22,005 bases of DNA. Origin: a virus. The DNA is taken from positions 1 to 22,005 of the IMG/VR virus record IMGVR_UViG_3300023181_000299, one strand, 5' to 3'. The translations under genes were made by a program, and so were the position numbers. Below are positions 7,721-14,268 of this stretch, in pieces. A model generated the notes under the pieces. That model worked only from the letters and a program-made list of their open reading frames with translations. It was not told where the DNA came from and did not search any database. How positions within the stretch are numbered: the stretch's first letter is position 1; each line of letters starts with the position of its first letter.

Positions 7721-7862
7721 TTGATGGTCTTGGCGTAGTCAGGGTAGTTGTCAGGAAATGGTTTAGGCTGTCGCTAGCGTTTTAACGGGGTTCGAATTAC
7801 CCTTGGCCGGCCTCCTCTAGGGAGGACCCAAATAGGGGGGCCACCGGCTATAAATGAATGAA
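7702..7862. other. Candidate cos region with repeats upstream of terminase
   Basis: The sequence between the tail-type gene and terS carries TAGTTGTCAGG at 7702-7712 and 7745-7755 and the shorter TAGTCAGG at 7736-7743. Further on are a CCTCC/GGAGG hairpin (7811-7825) and a six-G run. In lambda the cos site, with repeated terminase-binding R sites, lies directly upstream of Nu1. The cos identity here is inferred from position and repeats only. Confidence 0.35.
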
Positions 7863-8618
7863 TCATGTGCGGGCGGTCCGGACGGCCTCGGCGAAGGCGA
7901 GCTGGAACTCGCCTTGGAACTCGGTCTTGACGGTCTGCTCGACCACATACTTGAAGTCGAAGCGGGGCTGGTAAAGGGCCGAGCGCACGAACAGCAGGAC
8001 GGGCCTGACAGCGGTGCCGCCGTTGAAGCTGATGCGTTGATACACGCCCAATGGCAGACGGTCGCCGGGAGTGCCGACGAAGTAGACAAAGCCCTGCACG
8101 CGCTTGTTGCCGCGCGCCAGGCGAGCTTTGCCGTTGTCGTTCATGTTGGCCTTGTAGCCCATCTCAGGGAAGGCGCGAAAGAAGGCGAGGATCTGCACAA
8201 TCTGGCCTCGGCTCATGTTGCCGTAGCTGTCCACCTTAGCGCCCTGCCCCGGTACCGCGCGGTACCCAACGGGCATCACGCCAGCGGCGGTCAGCGCCAC
8301 CTCGAAGCGCTTGAGCTTTCGCTGCCCGCCGCTTACCTGTGCGGCCAGGAACTTGGACGCCGGCACAGCCTTGGCCGAATCGTCTTTCAGCTTCACCTCG
8401 GCCTCCATTCTGGTCGAAGTGGCCGGCCGCGTGAACGTGCTGCTCAACGTGAAGGGAGTAGGGTTGCTGAACACATCCCGCATCTCGCGCACCTCGGCCA
8501 GCTCGGCAGTCTTTGCGGTGCGCGTCAGCGCGACCCTGGTTGCGAACCGGACCTGCTTCTGACCGGCGACGGTCTGCCCGGTCAGCCCATTGATCGCGCC
8601 ACGTACATTGATATTCAT
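7863..8618 (-). CDS. Putative phage tail-completion/structural protein (gpZ or HK97 gp10-like)
   Basis: A 251-aa protein beginning MNINVRGAINGLTG. This start has a strong GGAGGAGG ribosome binding site, so it is preferred over a GTG further upstream that would run through a terminator. It has an RFATRVALTRTAK helix near the N-terminus, a QVSGGQRKLKRFEVAL block near the middle and a C-terminal FVRSALYQPRFDFKYVVE region. This pattern is familiar from prophage proteins lying near terminases and loosely resembles minor tail protein Z or HK97 gp10, but I see no decisive motif. It is the first gene after two late terminators, so it would be the first gene read when they are overridden. Confidence 0.6.
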   Translation of the reverse strand: MNINVRGAINGLTGQTVAGQKQVRFATRVALTRTAKTAELAEVREMRDVFSNPTPFTLSSTFTRPATSTRMEAEVKLKDDSAKAVPASKFLAAQVSGGQRKLKRFEVALTAAGVMPVGYRAVPGQGAKVDSYGNMSRGQIVQILAFFRAFPEMGYKANMNDNGKARLARGNKRVQGFVYFVGTPGDRLPLGVYQRISFNGGTAVRPVLLFVRSALYQPRFDFKYVVEQTVKTEFQGEFQLAFAEAVRTART

Positions 8619-8649
8619 CGGTCCTCCTCCAACTCTGCTGCACTGAACT

Positions 8650-8675
8650 AAAAAAAGAGCCCGCGCACGGCGGGC
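8650..8675 (-). terminator. Rho-independent terminator upstream of the late genes (tR'2-like)
   Basis: On the minus strand a GCCCGC/GCGGGC stem with a five-base loop is followed by TCTTTTTTT. It lies between a small ORF (8716-8838) and the tail-type gene starting at 8618. It is the second of two terminators facing the late operon. Confidence 0.8.
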
Positions 8676-8715
8676 AAAACGAGTGGCAACTGTAGGCACC
8701 GCTTATAGCTGCGGG

Positions 8716-8838
8716 TCAGACGGGATCACCTCCTTCGCTGTTGGAAACTGGAGTGCAGACGTCTGCACCAAGGGCCACAACTTCGGCCCATGCCCCGTCC
8801 AACAAATCCTTGTCGGCAGGCGTGCGGCGCTCTACCAT
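8716..8838 (-). CDS. Small ORF between two late terminators
   Basis: A 40-codon ORF starting MVERRTPADKDLLDGAWAEV and ending SEGGDPV. Its composition looks coding and it lies between the terminators at 8869-8904 and 8650-8675, so it would be expressed only on read-through or from a local promoter. No clear Shine-Dalgarno precedes the ATG. The 3' part contains a 16-bp palindrome (8753-8768) and a 13-nt match to the complement of the 16S rRNA 3' end (8723-8735). Function is unknown, and it may instead be a non-coding leader. Confidence 0.35.
   Translation of the reverse strand: MVERRTPADKDLLDGAWAEVVALGADVCTPVSNSEGGDPV
8753..8768. repeat. Perfect 16-bp palindrome shared with the ParB-like gene
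   Basis: GTGCAGACGTCTGCAC is a perfect 16-bp palindrome. Its TGCAGACGTCTGCA core is found once more in the window, at 17696-17709 inside the ParB-like gene. Confidence 0.6.
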
Positions 8839-8868
8839 TGCGCTACTGGTAGGCTCTCGCGAGGGACG

Positions 8869-8904
8869 AAAAAAAACCTCGCGAGGCAAATGCCCGGCGA
8901 GGTT
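8869..8904 (-). terminator. Rho-independent terminator after the late promoter (tR'1-like)
   Basis: On the minus strand an 8-bp stem AACCTCGC/GCGAGGTT (arms 8897-8904 and 8875-8882) is followed by eight T residues. It lies about 105 nt after the stop of the 223-aa gene and about 65 nt after the predicted transcription start of the promoter at 8974-9003. Confidence 0.85.
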
Positions 8905-8967
8905 TATTTACTCAACAGCTTCTGATCCGGCATCAAACATTGCCCTAGATACAGTTACTGCGAGAAT
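8869..8967 (-). ncRNA. Candidate short leader RNA (6S-like) between late promoter and terminator
   Basis: A transcript starting about 7 nt after the -10 box (near 8967) and ending at the T run (8869) would be roughly 100 nt long. The only reading frame is a 10-codon ORF without a convincing ribosome binding site. In lambda the equivalent terminated RNA from pR' is the 6S RNA. This is predicted from promoter and terminator alone. Confidence 0.5.
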
Positions 8968-8973
8968 GACGCA

Positions 8974-9003
8974 AATATAGTGCCTGTGTAACACACGTGT
9001 CAA
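8974..9003 (-). promoter_or_regulatory. Near-consensus sigma-70 promoter (pR'-like late promoter)
   Basis: Minus strand: -35 TTGACA (8998-9003), an 18-bp spacer and -10 TATATT (8974-8979). The spacer is rich in dyads, including TGTGTAACACA (8985-8995) and ACACGTGT (8993-9000). It begins just after the stop of the putative late regulator gene, so it does not transcribe that gene. A Q-binding element in lambda lies in the same part of pR'. Confidence 0.7.
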
Positions 9004-9009
9004 CAGCTT

Positions 9010-9681
9010 TTAAAAAATAGGCACAATGCCCTGATCGACGAACTGCCTGTTGAGACGTTGCAAAGCCCGATCCTCCAGCTCGTGTACCCGTCTCTTCAAA
9101 ACTTTGAACGATCGCGCGTAGATCATATGATTGCCGCCGAAAGACTGCGCCAAGCTCCGGAAGCTGATCTCAATCCTGAGGTGGTCCGCGTACAGTTTGC
9201 CAAGCAGACAGTCCAGGGCGAACGGCGGAATCTTTGGAAACGATGGAGAAAGCCAATCCGACAGCCCTTTGATCGCTGCGGTCCGCTCCGACGAAAATGC
9301 GAAGCGGCGGCGCGGCGGCGCGCATTGCGACTGTCCATCATCGAGGTCCTCAAATTCCACCTGGCCGAACTTAGCCTGTAGCGCCCAGCACTCCGGTGCG
9401 GGAAGCACACGGACTGCCCGAATGACCTTTGCACATAGCGCACGCACCTCGCCCATTTCTAAGCCGCCGAAGTTGATCGTGGCTGATGGGCTGCCGCGCA
9501 ACTGGTCCAGCCAATTGCGCTGGTCGCCCGTCGTTAGATTCGCGCCTTCCATCATCCTGATCAGCGCCTTGCGCAATGGCGCGTCTTGCTGCGCCTCTTG
9601 CGCCAGGATCAAGAACGCCACATGTACCGCCTGCCCTGCCGTAGAGAACACCGCCTCGCTTGCTTTTAATTCCACTACCAT
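9010..9681 (-). CDS. Putative late-gene regulator, possible Q-type antiterminator
   Basis: A 223-aa protein I do not recognise by family. The middle (about 75-112) is helical (MGEVRALCAKVIRAVRVLP, then ECWALQAKFG), and the C-terminal third has a probable helix-turn-helix (FRSLAQSFGGNHMIYARSFKVLKR) followed by a helix, reminiscent of sigma-4-like or antitermination proteins. It is the last gene of the pR-like operon, as lambda Q is, and is followed by a strong promoter, a short leader and a terminator ahead of the late genes. The start has an AAGGGG ribosome binding site with 7-nt spacing. The late-regulator role is inferred mainly from context; a conserved phage protein of other function is the alternative. 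Confidence 0.75.
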   Translation of the reverse strand: MVVELKASEAVFSTAGQAVHVAFLILAQEAQQDAPLRKALIRMMEGANLTTGDQRNWLDQLRGSPSATINFGGLEMGEVRALCAKVIRAVRVLPAPECWALQAKFGQVEFEDLDDGQSQCAPPRRRFAFSSERTAAIKGLSDWLSPSFPKIPPFALDCLLGKLYADHLRIEISFRSLAQSFGGNHMIYARSFKVLKRRVHELEDRALQRLNRQFVDQGIVPIF

Positions 9682-9684
9682 AGT

Positions 9685-10014
9685 CTACCCCTTGATATTC
9701 TGTTTAGCCTGCTCATCCAGTGCTGCTTGCCATGCCACTTGCCTTCCGCCACGCCCAGGCTCACGCGGCGCGTTGGGGTTATCCAGATCCACCCGGTTGC
9801 CCTTAGCATCGGTTCCGATCCGCACCACACCCGCCCGCTTGACGAATGGCGTGCCGAATGTCCGACCGTTCTCCTCGCTGAAAAAACATCCGGGTTCGCC
9901 GTTCATAGCGCGCACCAGGATCGCGTTGAAGTAGTCCACGCCCAGCGCCGCCCTCATGTCGTCGATGATCTGCGCCGTGACGGGCATTTCCGCCCTGAGA
10001 CTCCCCTTACTCAT
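9685..10014 (-). CDS. Conserved-type phage hypothetical protein
   Basis: A 109-aa protein with a good AAGGAG ribosome binding site before MSKGSLRAEMPVTAQ. It ends three bases before the start of the putative late regulator, so they are co-translated in the pR-like operon. Segments worth noting are IDDMRAALGVDYFNAILVRA (helical) and a basic, glycine-rich C-terminal part (APREPGRGGRQVAW). There is no recognised domain. The position corresponds to the lambda nin region between replication genes and Q, where small accessory genes are common. Confidence 0.7.
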   Translation of the reverse strand: MSKGSLRAEMPVTAQIIDDMRAALGVDYFNAILVRAMNGEPGCFFSEENGRTFGTPFVKRAGVVRIGTDAKGNRVDLDNPNAPREPGRGGRQVAWQAALDEQAKQNIKG

Positions 10015-10162
10015 GACTCACTCCTTGATTTCGTCCCACCTCTAAAAGGTTGGACAGAAGGTTGGACGGCTGAAACCCGCTTGGATACTCATTCTTCCAA
10101 CCTCCCAACCTACCCAACCTATTTCTTGGTTTGATGGGAAAGGGGTTTGGCGGAGAAGTCCC

Positions 10163-10198
10163 TATGTGCGCGCGTATACGCATGTGCGCGCGCGCATG
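10163..10198. other. 36-bp alternating purine-pyrimidine tract (potential Z-DNA)
   Basis: Every base from 10163 to 10198 alternates pyrimidine and purine, mostly GC dinucleotides with a GCGTATACGC palindrome at 10072+100 (10172-10181). Such tracts can adopt left-handed DNA under negative supercoiling. It lies in the middle of the repeat block. Confidence 0.75.
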
Positions 10199-10246
10199 GC
10201 GGTTGGCGAGGTTGGGAGGTTGGCGGAGGCCCAGCCTATGCGGGTT

Positions 10247-10286
10247 CCAGCCGTCCAACCTCAAATACGGCAGGTTGGACGGCTGG
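10247..10286. repeat. 15-bp perfect inverted repeat, 10-bp loop
   Basis: CCAGCCGTCCAACCT and its exact complement flank ten bases. The AGGTTGGACGGCTG arm also appears as a direct copy at 10059-10072, giving three copies in the block. No T run follows on either strand, so it is not an intrinsic terminator. Confidence 0.8.
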
Positions 10287-10397
10287 TCCGCGCTGGCCGG
10301 AATTTTGAAGCGCATCAACCGCGATCCCGCCTTTTCCGCCTGCGCACTTGGCACCCGCGATCCCTGGCAGACGATCACTATTGCTTCGCCCAAAACG

Positions 10398-12914
10398 TTA
10401 GAAAGGGAGGTCAACTGGTGCCCCCGTTGGTTGCACCACAGGCGCTACAGGGCGCGAATAGAAGCGCTCGCGAGCACCGGAGGTCTCGCGGTCCTTCTCC
10501 CACCCCAGCTTGCGCATGATGGCCGAGATACGCATCGTCTCCAGCTTGGCTGGGCCAAGCTTGGATATCTCGAAATGCAGCCCCTTGGTGAGCAGCTCGC
10601 GAACAGTCACACGGTCGATCTTGCCGCCGAGCTTAGGTGTCCCATCCGAATTAAGCCCCTCCAGGTAGTCATACACGTGGCCATGCCATGGGTCCGCTAT
10701 CTCGCGGTTTTCCTGCTCCGGCGAGATCAAGCGCGTCTGCTGTTCGCGCGTCGGGTAGTGCAGCACGCCTGCCCGCATCATGGCCACGGCCTCGCCAAAC
10801 AACTGATCTCTGTCGGTGGCCAGCGCGTCCAAGTTGATGCGCCCCGTCGCCACCGGCCAGAATCGACGATTCCCTGTCGTGTCCTTGAAATACTCGCCCT
10901 CGTTGGTGGTCGCCCCGAAGGCGCAACGGCGCGGCATGTTCTTCATGCGCCGACCATATGGCTCACGGAAGCGGTCGACGGTCGACGACATGAATGCCTT
11001 GATGGCCGTCACCTCGGAGCGGTTGAATTGCTCCAGCTCGGCCACCTCGTACAGCAGCACGCCTTGGATCGACAGATAGCCGTCCTTCTCCCCCATGCGG
11101 AATGGAGTGTCGGCGAACCAGTCGCCGCCCAGCACCTTCAGCGCGGTTGACTTGCCCTCGCCCTGCCCGCCCTCGAACACCGGCGCATAGTCGTGCTTGA
11201 TGCCAGGGTAGTAGGCGCGCTTCACCAGGCCGGCGAAGAACATGACCGCGATCAGCTGGAGGTATTCTGTGTCGGCGCAACCCCAGTAGGTTGAGAAGGC
11301 CGATTTGACGCGCGGCACGCCGTCCCACATCGAGGCGCAGCGGTCCATGTAGTCGGTCACCGGATTAAACGAATGCTTGCGCGCCGACTGCGACACGCCG
11401 CGCTCGATGTCGCCGATCGCGGCCAGCAGCAAGCTGTGGTGCTGCGACATGTACAAGCCCAGCATGAAGTCGTCGCTCTCGGTCCACTCGCCCGGCTCGC
11501 TCGGCCACGGTGTCGCGCGCCGCTTGATCTGCAGGCCGCTAAACAGATCCAGGCCAACCAGTCCAATCAACCTCGGATCGCCCTCCATAACCGTGAAGAC
11601 GTTCTCGCGGCACCCCTTGATGCCGCCATTACCGGTCTGTATCAATTGCGCCCGCAACTGCTTACGCGACACGCCCGCGCCAGCCGGCAAAGGGGTGGAA
11701 GCGCCGGCGAACTGATCATCCATCGGCGTGTCTAGCCATGCGGGTACGCCGTCATCCAGGGACGAGGCGGCGCCCCCTTCCGCGCGCTCTTCCGCAACAG
11801 CGTCGGCGGCACCAGGACGCAGTTTCCCCACCCAGCCCAGCACATCCTCGACGGTGCCGCCGCCCGCTATCAGGTCGGCGATGTCCCAGCCATCCTCAAC
11901 TACGCCAGGCGCGGGAATATCGACGATGAAGGTCGAGCACCCTAGTTCTTGCAGGATGCGCCCGATCTTGATCATGGCCGACATGCCCGGCTGCTCGTCC
12001 TCAGGCATCAGCTCGCTGGCGAGCTTGTGGGTGTCCTTGTAGCGCTTGCTGTCGGCATCAGGCCACATGACCACGGTGCGCCCGGCCAGCGGCGTCCAGT
12101 CGGTCTTGGCCGTCGCCTTGCTGCCACCGGACCAAGACACGACGTCGAAGTCGCCACCGAGCATGGCATGACCAGCATCGACGCACTTCTCTCCCTCCAA
12201 AAGCAGCACGGGCAGATCCGGGCGCAGAGCACCCCGCAGGTACAGTGGACGAGGTTCAGGGAACGCCATCCACCGCCACTCGCAACGCGCCGTCTCGGCG
12301 TGCTTGGCGTACACGCACGGCACCACCACCTTGTCGCCAGAGGAATCGGTAAATCGGTAGATCACGCCGAGGAGCAGCCCAGCCTGATCACGGTATTCCC
12401 AGGACGCATCCGGCTTGCCGCGCACCACGTGCGCCTTCGGATACGGCCCGGCATCGGCCGGAACGGGCAAAAGCGGCGTCCACGGGGTCTTTGATTTCTT
12501 CGCGGAAATCGCCTCTACCCCCTTGCCAGCTTGCGCAGGCGCGCGGTTAACCGGGGTCAAGGGTTTGATGGCATCAGGGCGAGGCTTAGTCGATTTCGGC
12601 GCATTGGGATTGGGCGTCAAAGCGATGCCCAATGCGGCGGCTATCGCCGCGCAGGCCTTCCCTTGTGAGACGCCCTCCTTGAGGGCGTAAAGCGAAATAA
12701 GATCAGAGCCGCCCTCTTCTGCGGAGAAGTCAGACCAGACGCCCTGCTTCGCGCCTTCGAGACGAACGCGTAAAGATTTCCCGGCTTCGCCGGAGATAGA
12801 ACCAATACAGAACTCCATGCCCTCGGTGACGCCATTGGGGAACCAGTCACCGAGCAGGGACGCGATGTTTTGAAGCGCAGCTTCACCGACTGTTGCAAAA
12901 TCGTCGAGCGTCAC
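10398..12914 (-). CDS. Primase-helicase: TOPRIM plus VapE/D5-type ATPase
   Basis: An 838-aa replication protein. The N-terminal 100 residues resemble the substrate-binding part of phage primases. Residues 237-290 form a TOPRIM-like domain (LLLEGEKCVDAG, then WPDADSK). The C-terminal half is a virulence-associated E-type SF3 helicase, with Walker A GGQGEGKST (582-590), Walker B region LLYEVAELE (about 620-628) and a sensor/arginine segment TTGNRRFWPV. It should initiate prophage DNA replication by priming and unwinding. The start is GTG at 12914, four bases after the upstream stop, with a weak AAGG. A low-complexity linker (100-145) separates the N-terminal part from the TOPRIM. It plays the role of lambda P plus primase. 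Confidence 0.92.
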   Translation of the reverse strand: MTLDDFATVGEAALQNIASLLGDWFPNGVTEGMEFCIGSISGEAGKSLRVRLEGAKQGVWSDFSAEEGGSDLISLYALKEGVSQGKACAAIAAALGIALTPNPNAPKSTKPRPDAIKPLTPVNRAPAQAGKGVEAISAKKSKTPWTPLLPVPADAGPYPKAHVVRGKPDASWEYRDQAGLLLGVIYRFTDSSGDKVVVPCVYAKHAETARCEWRWMAFPEPRPLYLRGALRPDLPVLLLEGEKCVDAGHAMLGGDFDVVSWSGGSKATAKTDWTPLAGRTVVMWPDADSKRYKDTHKLASELMPEDEQPGMSAMIKIGRILQELGCSTFIVDIPAPGVVEDGWDIADLIAGGGTVEDVLGWVGKLRPGAADAVAEERAEGGAASSLDDGVPAWLDTPMDDQFAGASTPLPAGAGVSRKQLRAQLIQTGNGGIKGCRENVFTVMEGDPRLIGLVGLDLFSGLQIKRRATPWPSEPGEWTESDDFMLGLYMSQHHSLLLAAIGDIERGVSQSARKHSFNPVTDYMDRCASMWDGVPRVKSAFSTYWGCADTEYLQLIAVMFFAGLVKRAYYPGIKHDYAPVFEGGQGEGKSTALKVLGGDWFADTPFRMGEKDGYLSIQGVLLYEVAELEQFNRSEVTAIKAFMSSTVDRFREPYGRRMKNMPRRCAFGATTNEGEYFKDTTGNRRFWPVATGRINLDALATDRDQLFGEAVAMMRAGVLHYPTREQQTRLISPEQENREIADPWHGHVYDYLEGLNSDGTPKLGGKIDRVTVRELLTKGLHFEISKLGPAKLETMRISAIMRKLGWEKDRETSGARERFYSRPVAPVVQPTGAPVDLPF

Positions 12915-12917
12915 GCC

Positions 12918-13379
12918 TTACGCCTTCGATCCGGAGTTGACCCGCTCGCCGGCCGTCAACGATTCCCCGGCCAGGTGTGGTTTTACGGCGTCGCCCATCC
13001 GCGAGGGATAAGAGGCGTAGTCGTGGGCACCCTCACGCATCAATGGCATGCGGATCATGTGTTTGGCCGCCAAGGTGCGTGACGAGACGAAAATGCGCGG
13101 ACCGACGACGACCGGCGCCACCGGCATAGGTGCGTCCGCGTCGACGTCGATATGTTGAAGGCCAGCACGCGTCAGGACGTACGCATCGCCGTTGAATTCG
13201 ACCATGCGCAGGAACTGCAGCCGATCGATGATCACCTTATGGAATTCACTGATCGTTTCGCTCCACTTACAGGAATTCATCCATGCGTGCAGGTCAGCGC
13301 GGCCACCGACGCGGTGAAGGCCCATAAGCGCGCCCTGGGCACGACTGCCCGCACGCGGTATCGAGTGACGGCCGCTCAT
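12918..13379 (-). CDS. Phage hypothetical protein with possible winged helix (replication-region)
   Basis: A 153-aa protein overlapping the upstream YmfL-like gene in an ATGA arrangement and ending just before the primase-helicase. The segment ETISEFHKVIIDRLQFLRMVEFNG followed by DAYVLTRAGLQHIDV has the helix-helix-strand look of a winged helix. The C-terminal half (ASYPSRMGDAVKPHLAGE) is not recognised. In the pR-like operon this is the place of an initiator such as lambda O or a small accessory replication protein. The domain call is tentative. Confidence 0.7.
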   Translation of the reverse strand: MSGRHSIPRAGSRAQGALMGLHRVGGRADLHAWMNSCKWSETISEFHKVIIDRLQFLRMVEFNGDAYVLTRAGLQHIDVDADAPMPVAPVVVGPRIFVSSRTLAAKHMIRMPLMREGAHDYASYPSRMGDAVKPHLAGESLTAGERVNSGSKA

Positions 13380-13837
13380 TCCGCACGCTCGGCATCGGGC
13401 TTGCAGTACACGCGGAAGCTCAACGCCAGCAGCTCAGCAATCGATTTCTGCATGCCGGCGGCAATCGCCTCCAGTTCGAAGCGCTCCTTCGCGTCGATCA
13501 CGTCATCCTCGGTCGCCTCGTCGAAACGCTTCGACAACTCGCCCAAGTGCACGCTCACTTCGCGGAATTTTTTACCCAGGGCCTCGTTACAGTGATCGAG
13601 ATCGCTGGGCAGCTTGACGAAGGACCCACCGCTTTTGATCGCGACGGCTTCCGCGAAGTGCGTCGTGCCGGCGAATGCCTGCAACTGGAGCGCCAGCTCG
13701 ACTTGCACGCCCTGCCCTTTACGCTCGTAGATGCGGTTTTCCAGCGCATCGCGAGACATGCCCAGCGCACCTGTTATCGAGTCCCATCCTCCGGGGAATG
13801 CCTTGATCATTGCTAAATAAGATTTTCTGATTTCCAC
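13376..13837 (-). CDS. YmfL-family (CII-like) regulatory protein
   Basis: A 153-aa protein with the YmfL pattern: KSYLAMIKAFPGGWDSITGALGMSRDALENRIYE at the N-terminus, a helix-turn-helix-like region, and a helical C-terminal half (KRFDEATEDDVIDAKERFELEAIAAGM). YmfL of the e14 prophage and its relatives are counted as CII-like phage regulators. It is the second gene of the pR-like operon after the Cro-like gene, where lambda carries cII. The start is GTG at 13837 with GGGGA upstream. Its targets are not evident. Confidence 0.8.
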   Translation of the reverse strand: MEIRKSYLAMIKAFPGGWDSITGALGMSRDALENRIYERKGQGVQVELALQLQAFAGTTHFAEAVAIKSGGSFVKLPSDLDHCNEALGKKFREVSVHLGELSKRFDEATEDDVIDAKERFELEAIAAGMQKSIAELLALSFRVYCKPDAERAE

Positions 13838-13883
13838 TACGTCCCCAGTTCTCGGTGGTTTGCAAGTTGCGATTTGTAAAATA

Positions 13884-14186
13884 TTATTTGTTAGGTAATT
13901 TGATGTTGCTGGAACTGCGACCGGGCTCTATCAGCGGCTCGGTAGGTTGAGGACGCGCTGCCGACTCTCTTATAAAAGTCCAGTCGACCTTGCCGTTTAA
14001 ATCCTCGCAGCGGACCCTACCGGCCGTCAGTTTTTCAATAGTTGGGCAGTGCTCCGCTGGCACTCCATTGATTAGCCATTGCTGCACGACCTGATAGCGC
14101 ACCCCGACCGCCTGAGCAAACGCTTTGAGAGTCGGGTAGGTTGCGATAGCGGAAGCTAGAGCTTCATTGACGAGAGATTTATCCAT
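13884..14186 (-). CDS. Cro-like (YdaS-type) helix-turn-helix repressor
   Basis: A 100-aa protein with a Cro/YdaS-type helix-turn-helix at residues 15-60 (TLKAFAQAVGVRYQVVQQWLINGVPAEHCP, then IEKLTAGRVRCEDL) and a short polar tail. It is divergent from the CI-like gene across an 82-bp operator region, as Cro is in lambdoid phages. The ATG has no Shine-Dalgarno, and a promoter whose -10 TATTAT lies 8 bp upstream would start transcription almost at the start codon. It should favour lytic growth by repressing the CI-like gene. Confidence 0.85.
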   Translation of the reverse strand: MDKSLVNEALASAIATYPTLKAFAQAVGVRYQVVQQWLINGVPAEHCPTIEKLTAGRVRCEDLNGKVDWTFIRESAARPQPTEPLIEPGRSSSNIKLPNK

Positions 14187-14268
14187 GGCCGAGATAATAC
14201 TAGAAAAACTAGTGTCTACAAGAAAATTCTGTATTGGCGCAATAAATTCTTGTGTTCATACTTGCGAC
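14187..14268. promoter_or_regulatory. Divergent Cro/CI operator-promoter region (OR-like)
   Basis: The 82-bp gap holds ACTAG-N5-CTAGT (14199-14213) and the heptamers ACAAGAA (14218-14224) and TTCTTGT (14247-14253). Promoter for the Cro-like gene: minus-strand TTGTAG (14216-14221), 16-bp spacer, TATTAT (14194-14199). Promoter for the CI-like gene: TTGGCG (14234-14239), 17-bp spacer, CATACT (14257-14262). Both predicted starts fall at or next to the start codons. Confidence 0.6.

Larger units (their letters stand above)
10015..10397. repeat. Repeat-rich non-coding block (candidate replication origin)
   Basis: This 383-bp block lies between the primase-helicase and a small gene. It holds many copies of the word AGGTTGG or its complement: AAGGTTGGAC at 10046-10055 and 10058-10067 (12-bp period), CCAACCT at 10097, 10105 and 10114, and AGGTTGG at 10209 and 10217. 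A 15-bp perfect inverted repeat spans 10247-10286 with a 10-base loop and no T run. A 36-bp strictly alternating purine-pyrimidine tract lies at 10163-10198. One reading frame (minus, 10007-10414, TTG start) stays open and encodes QPSNL-like repeats; I treat it as doubtful. Origin function is inferred from iterated repeats next to a replication gene. Confidence 0.6.

Noticed and set aside
8820-8860. Minus-strand sequence GTAGCGCAATGGTAGAGC resembling a tRNA D-arm
   Set aside because: No matching acceptor stem, no T-arm with TTCRA loop and no proper anticodon loop could be found downstream. It overlaps the start of a coding-like small ORF.
10131-11150. 339-codon plus-strand open frame through the repeat block into the primase-helicase
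   Set aside because: It is antisense to a well-supported VapE-type gene and has no recognisable features or ribosome binding site.
13838-13883. TTGC-N3-TTGC near the YmfL-like start as a lambda CII site
   Set aside because: The lambda CII site needs six bases between the TTGC words; here there are three and no matching promoter.
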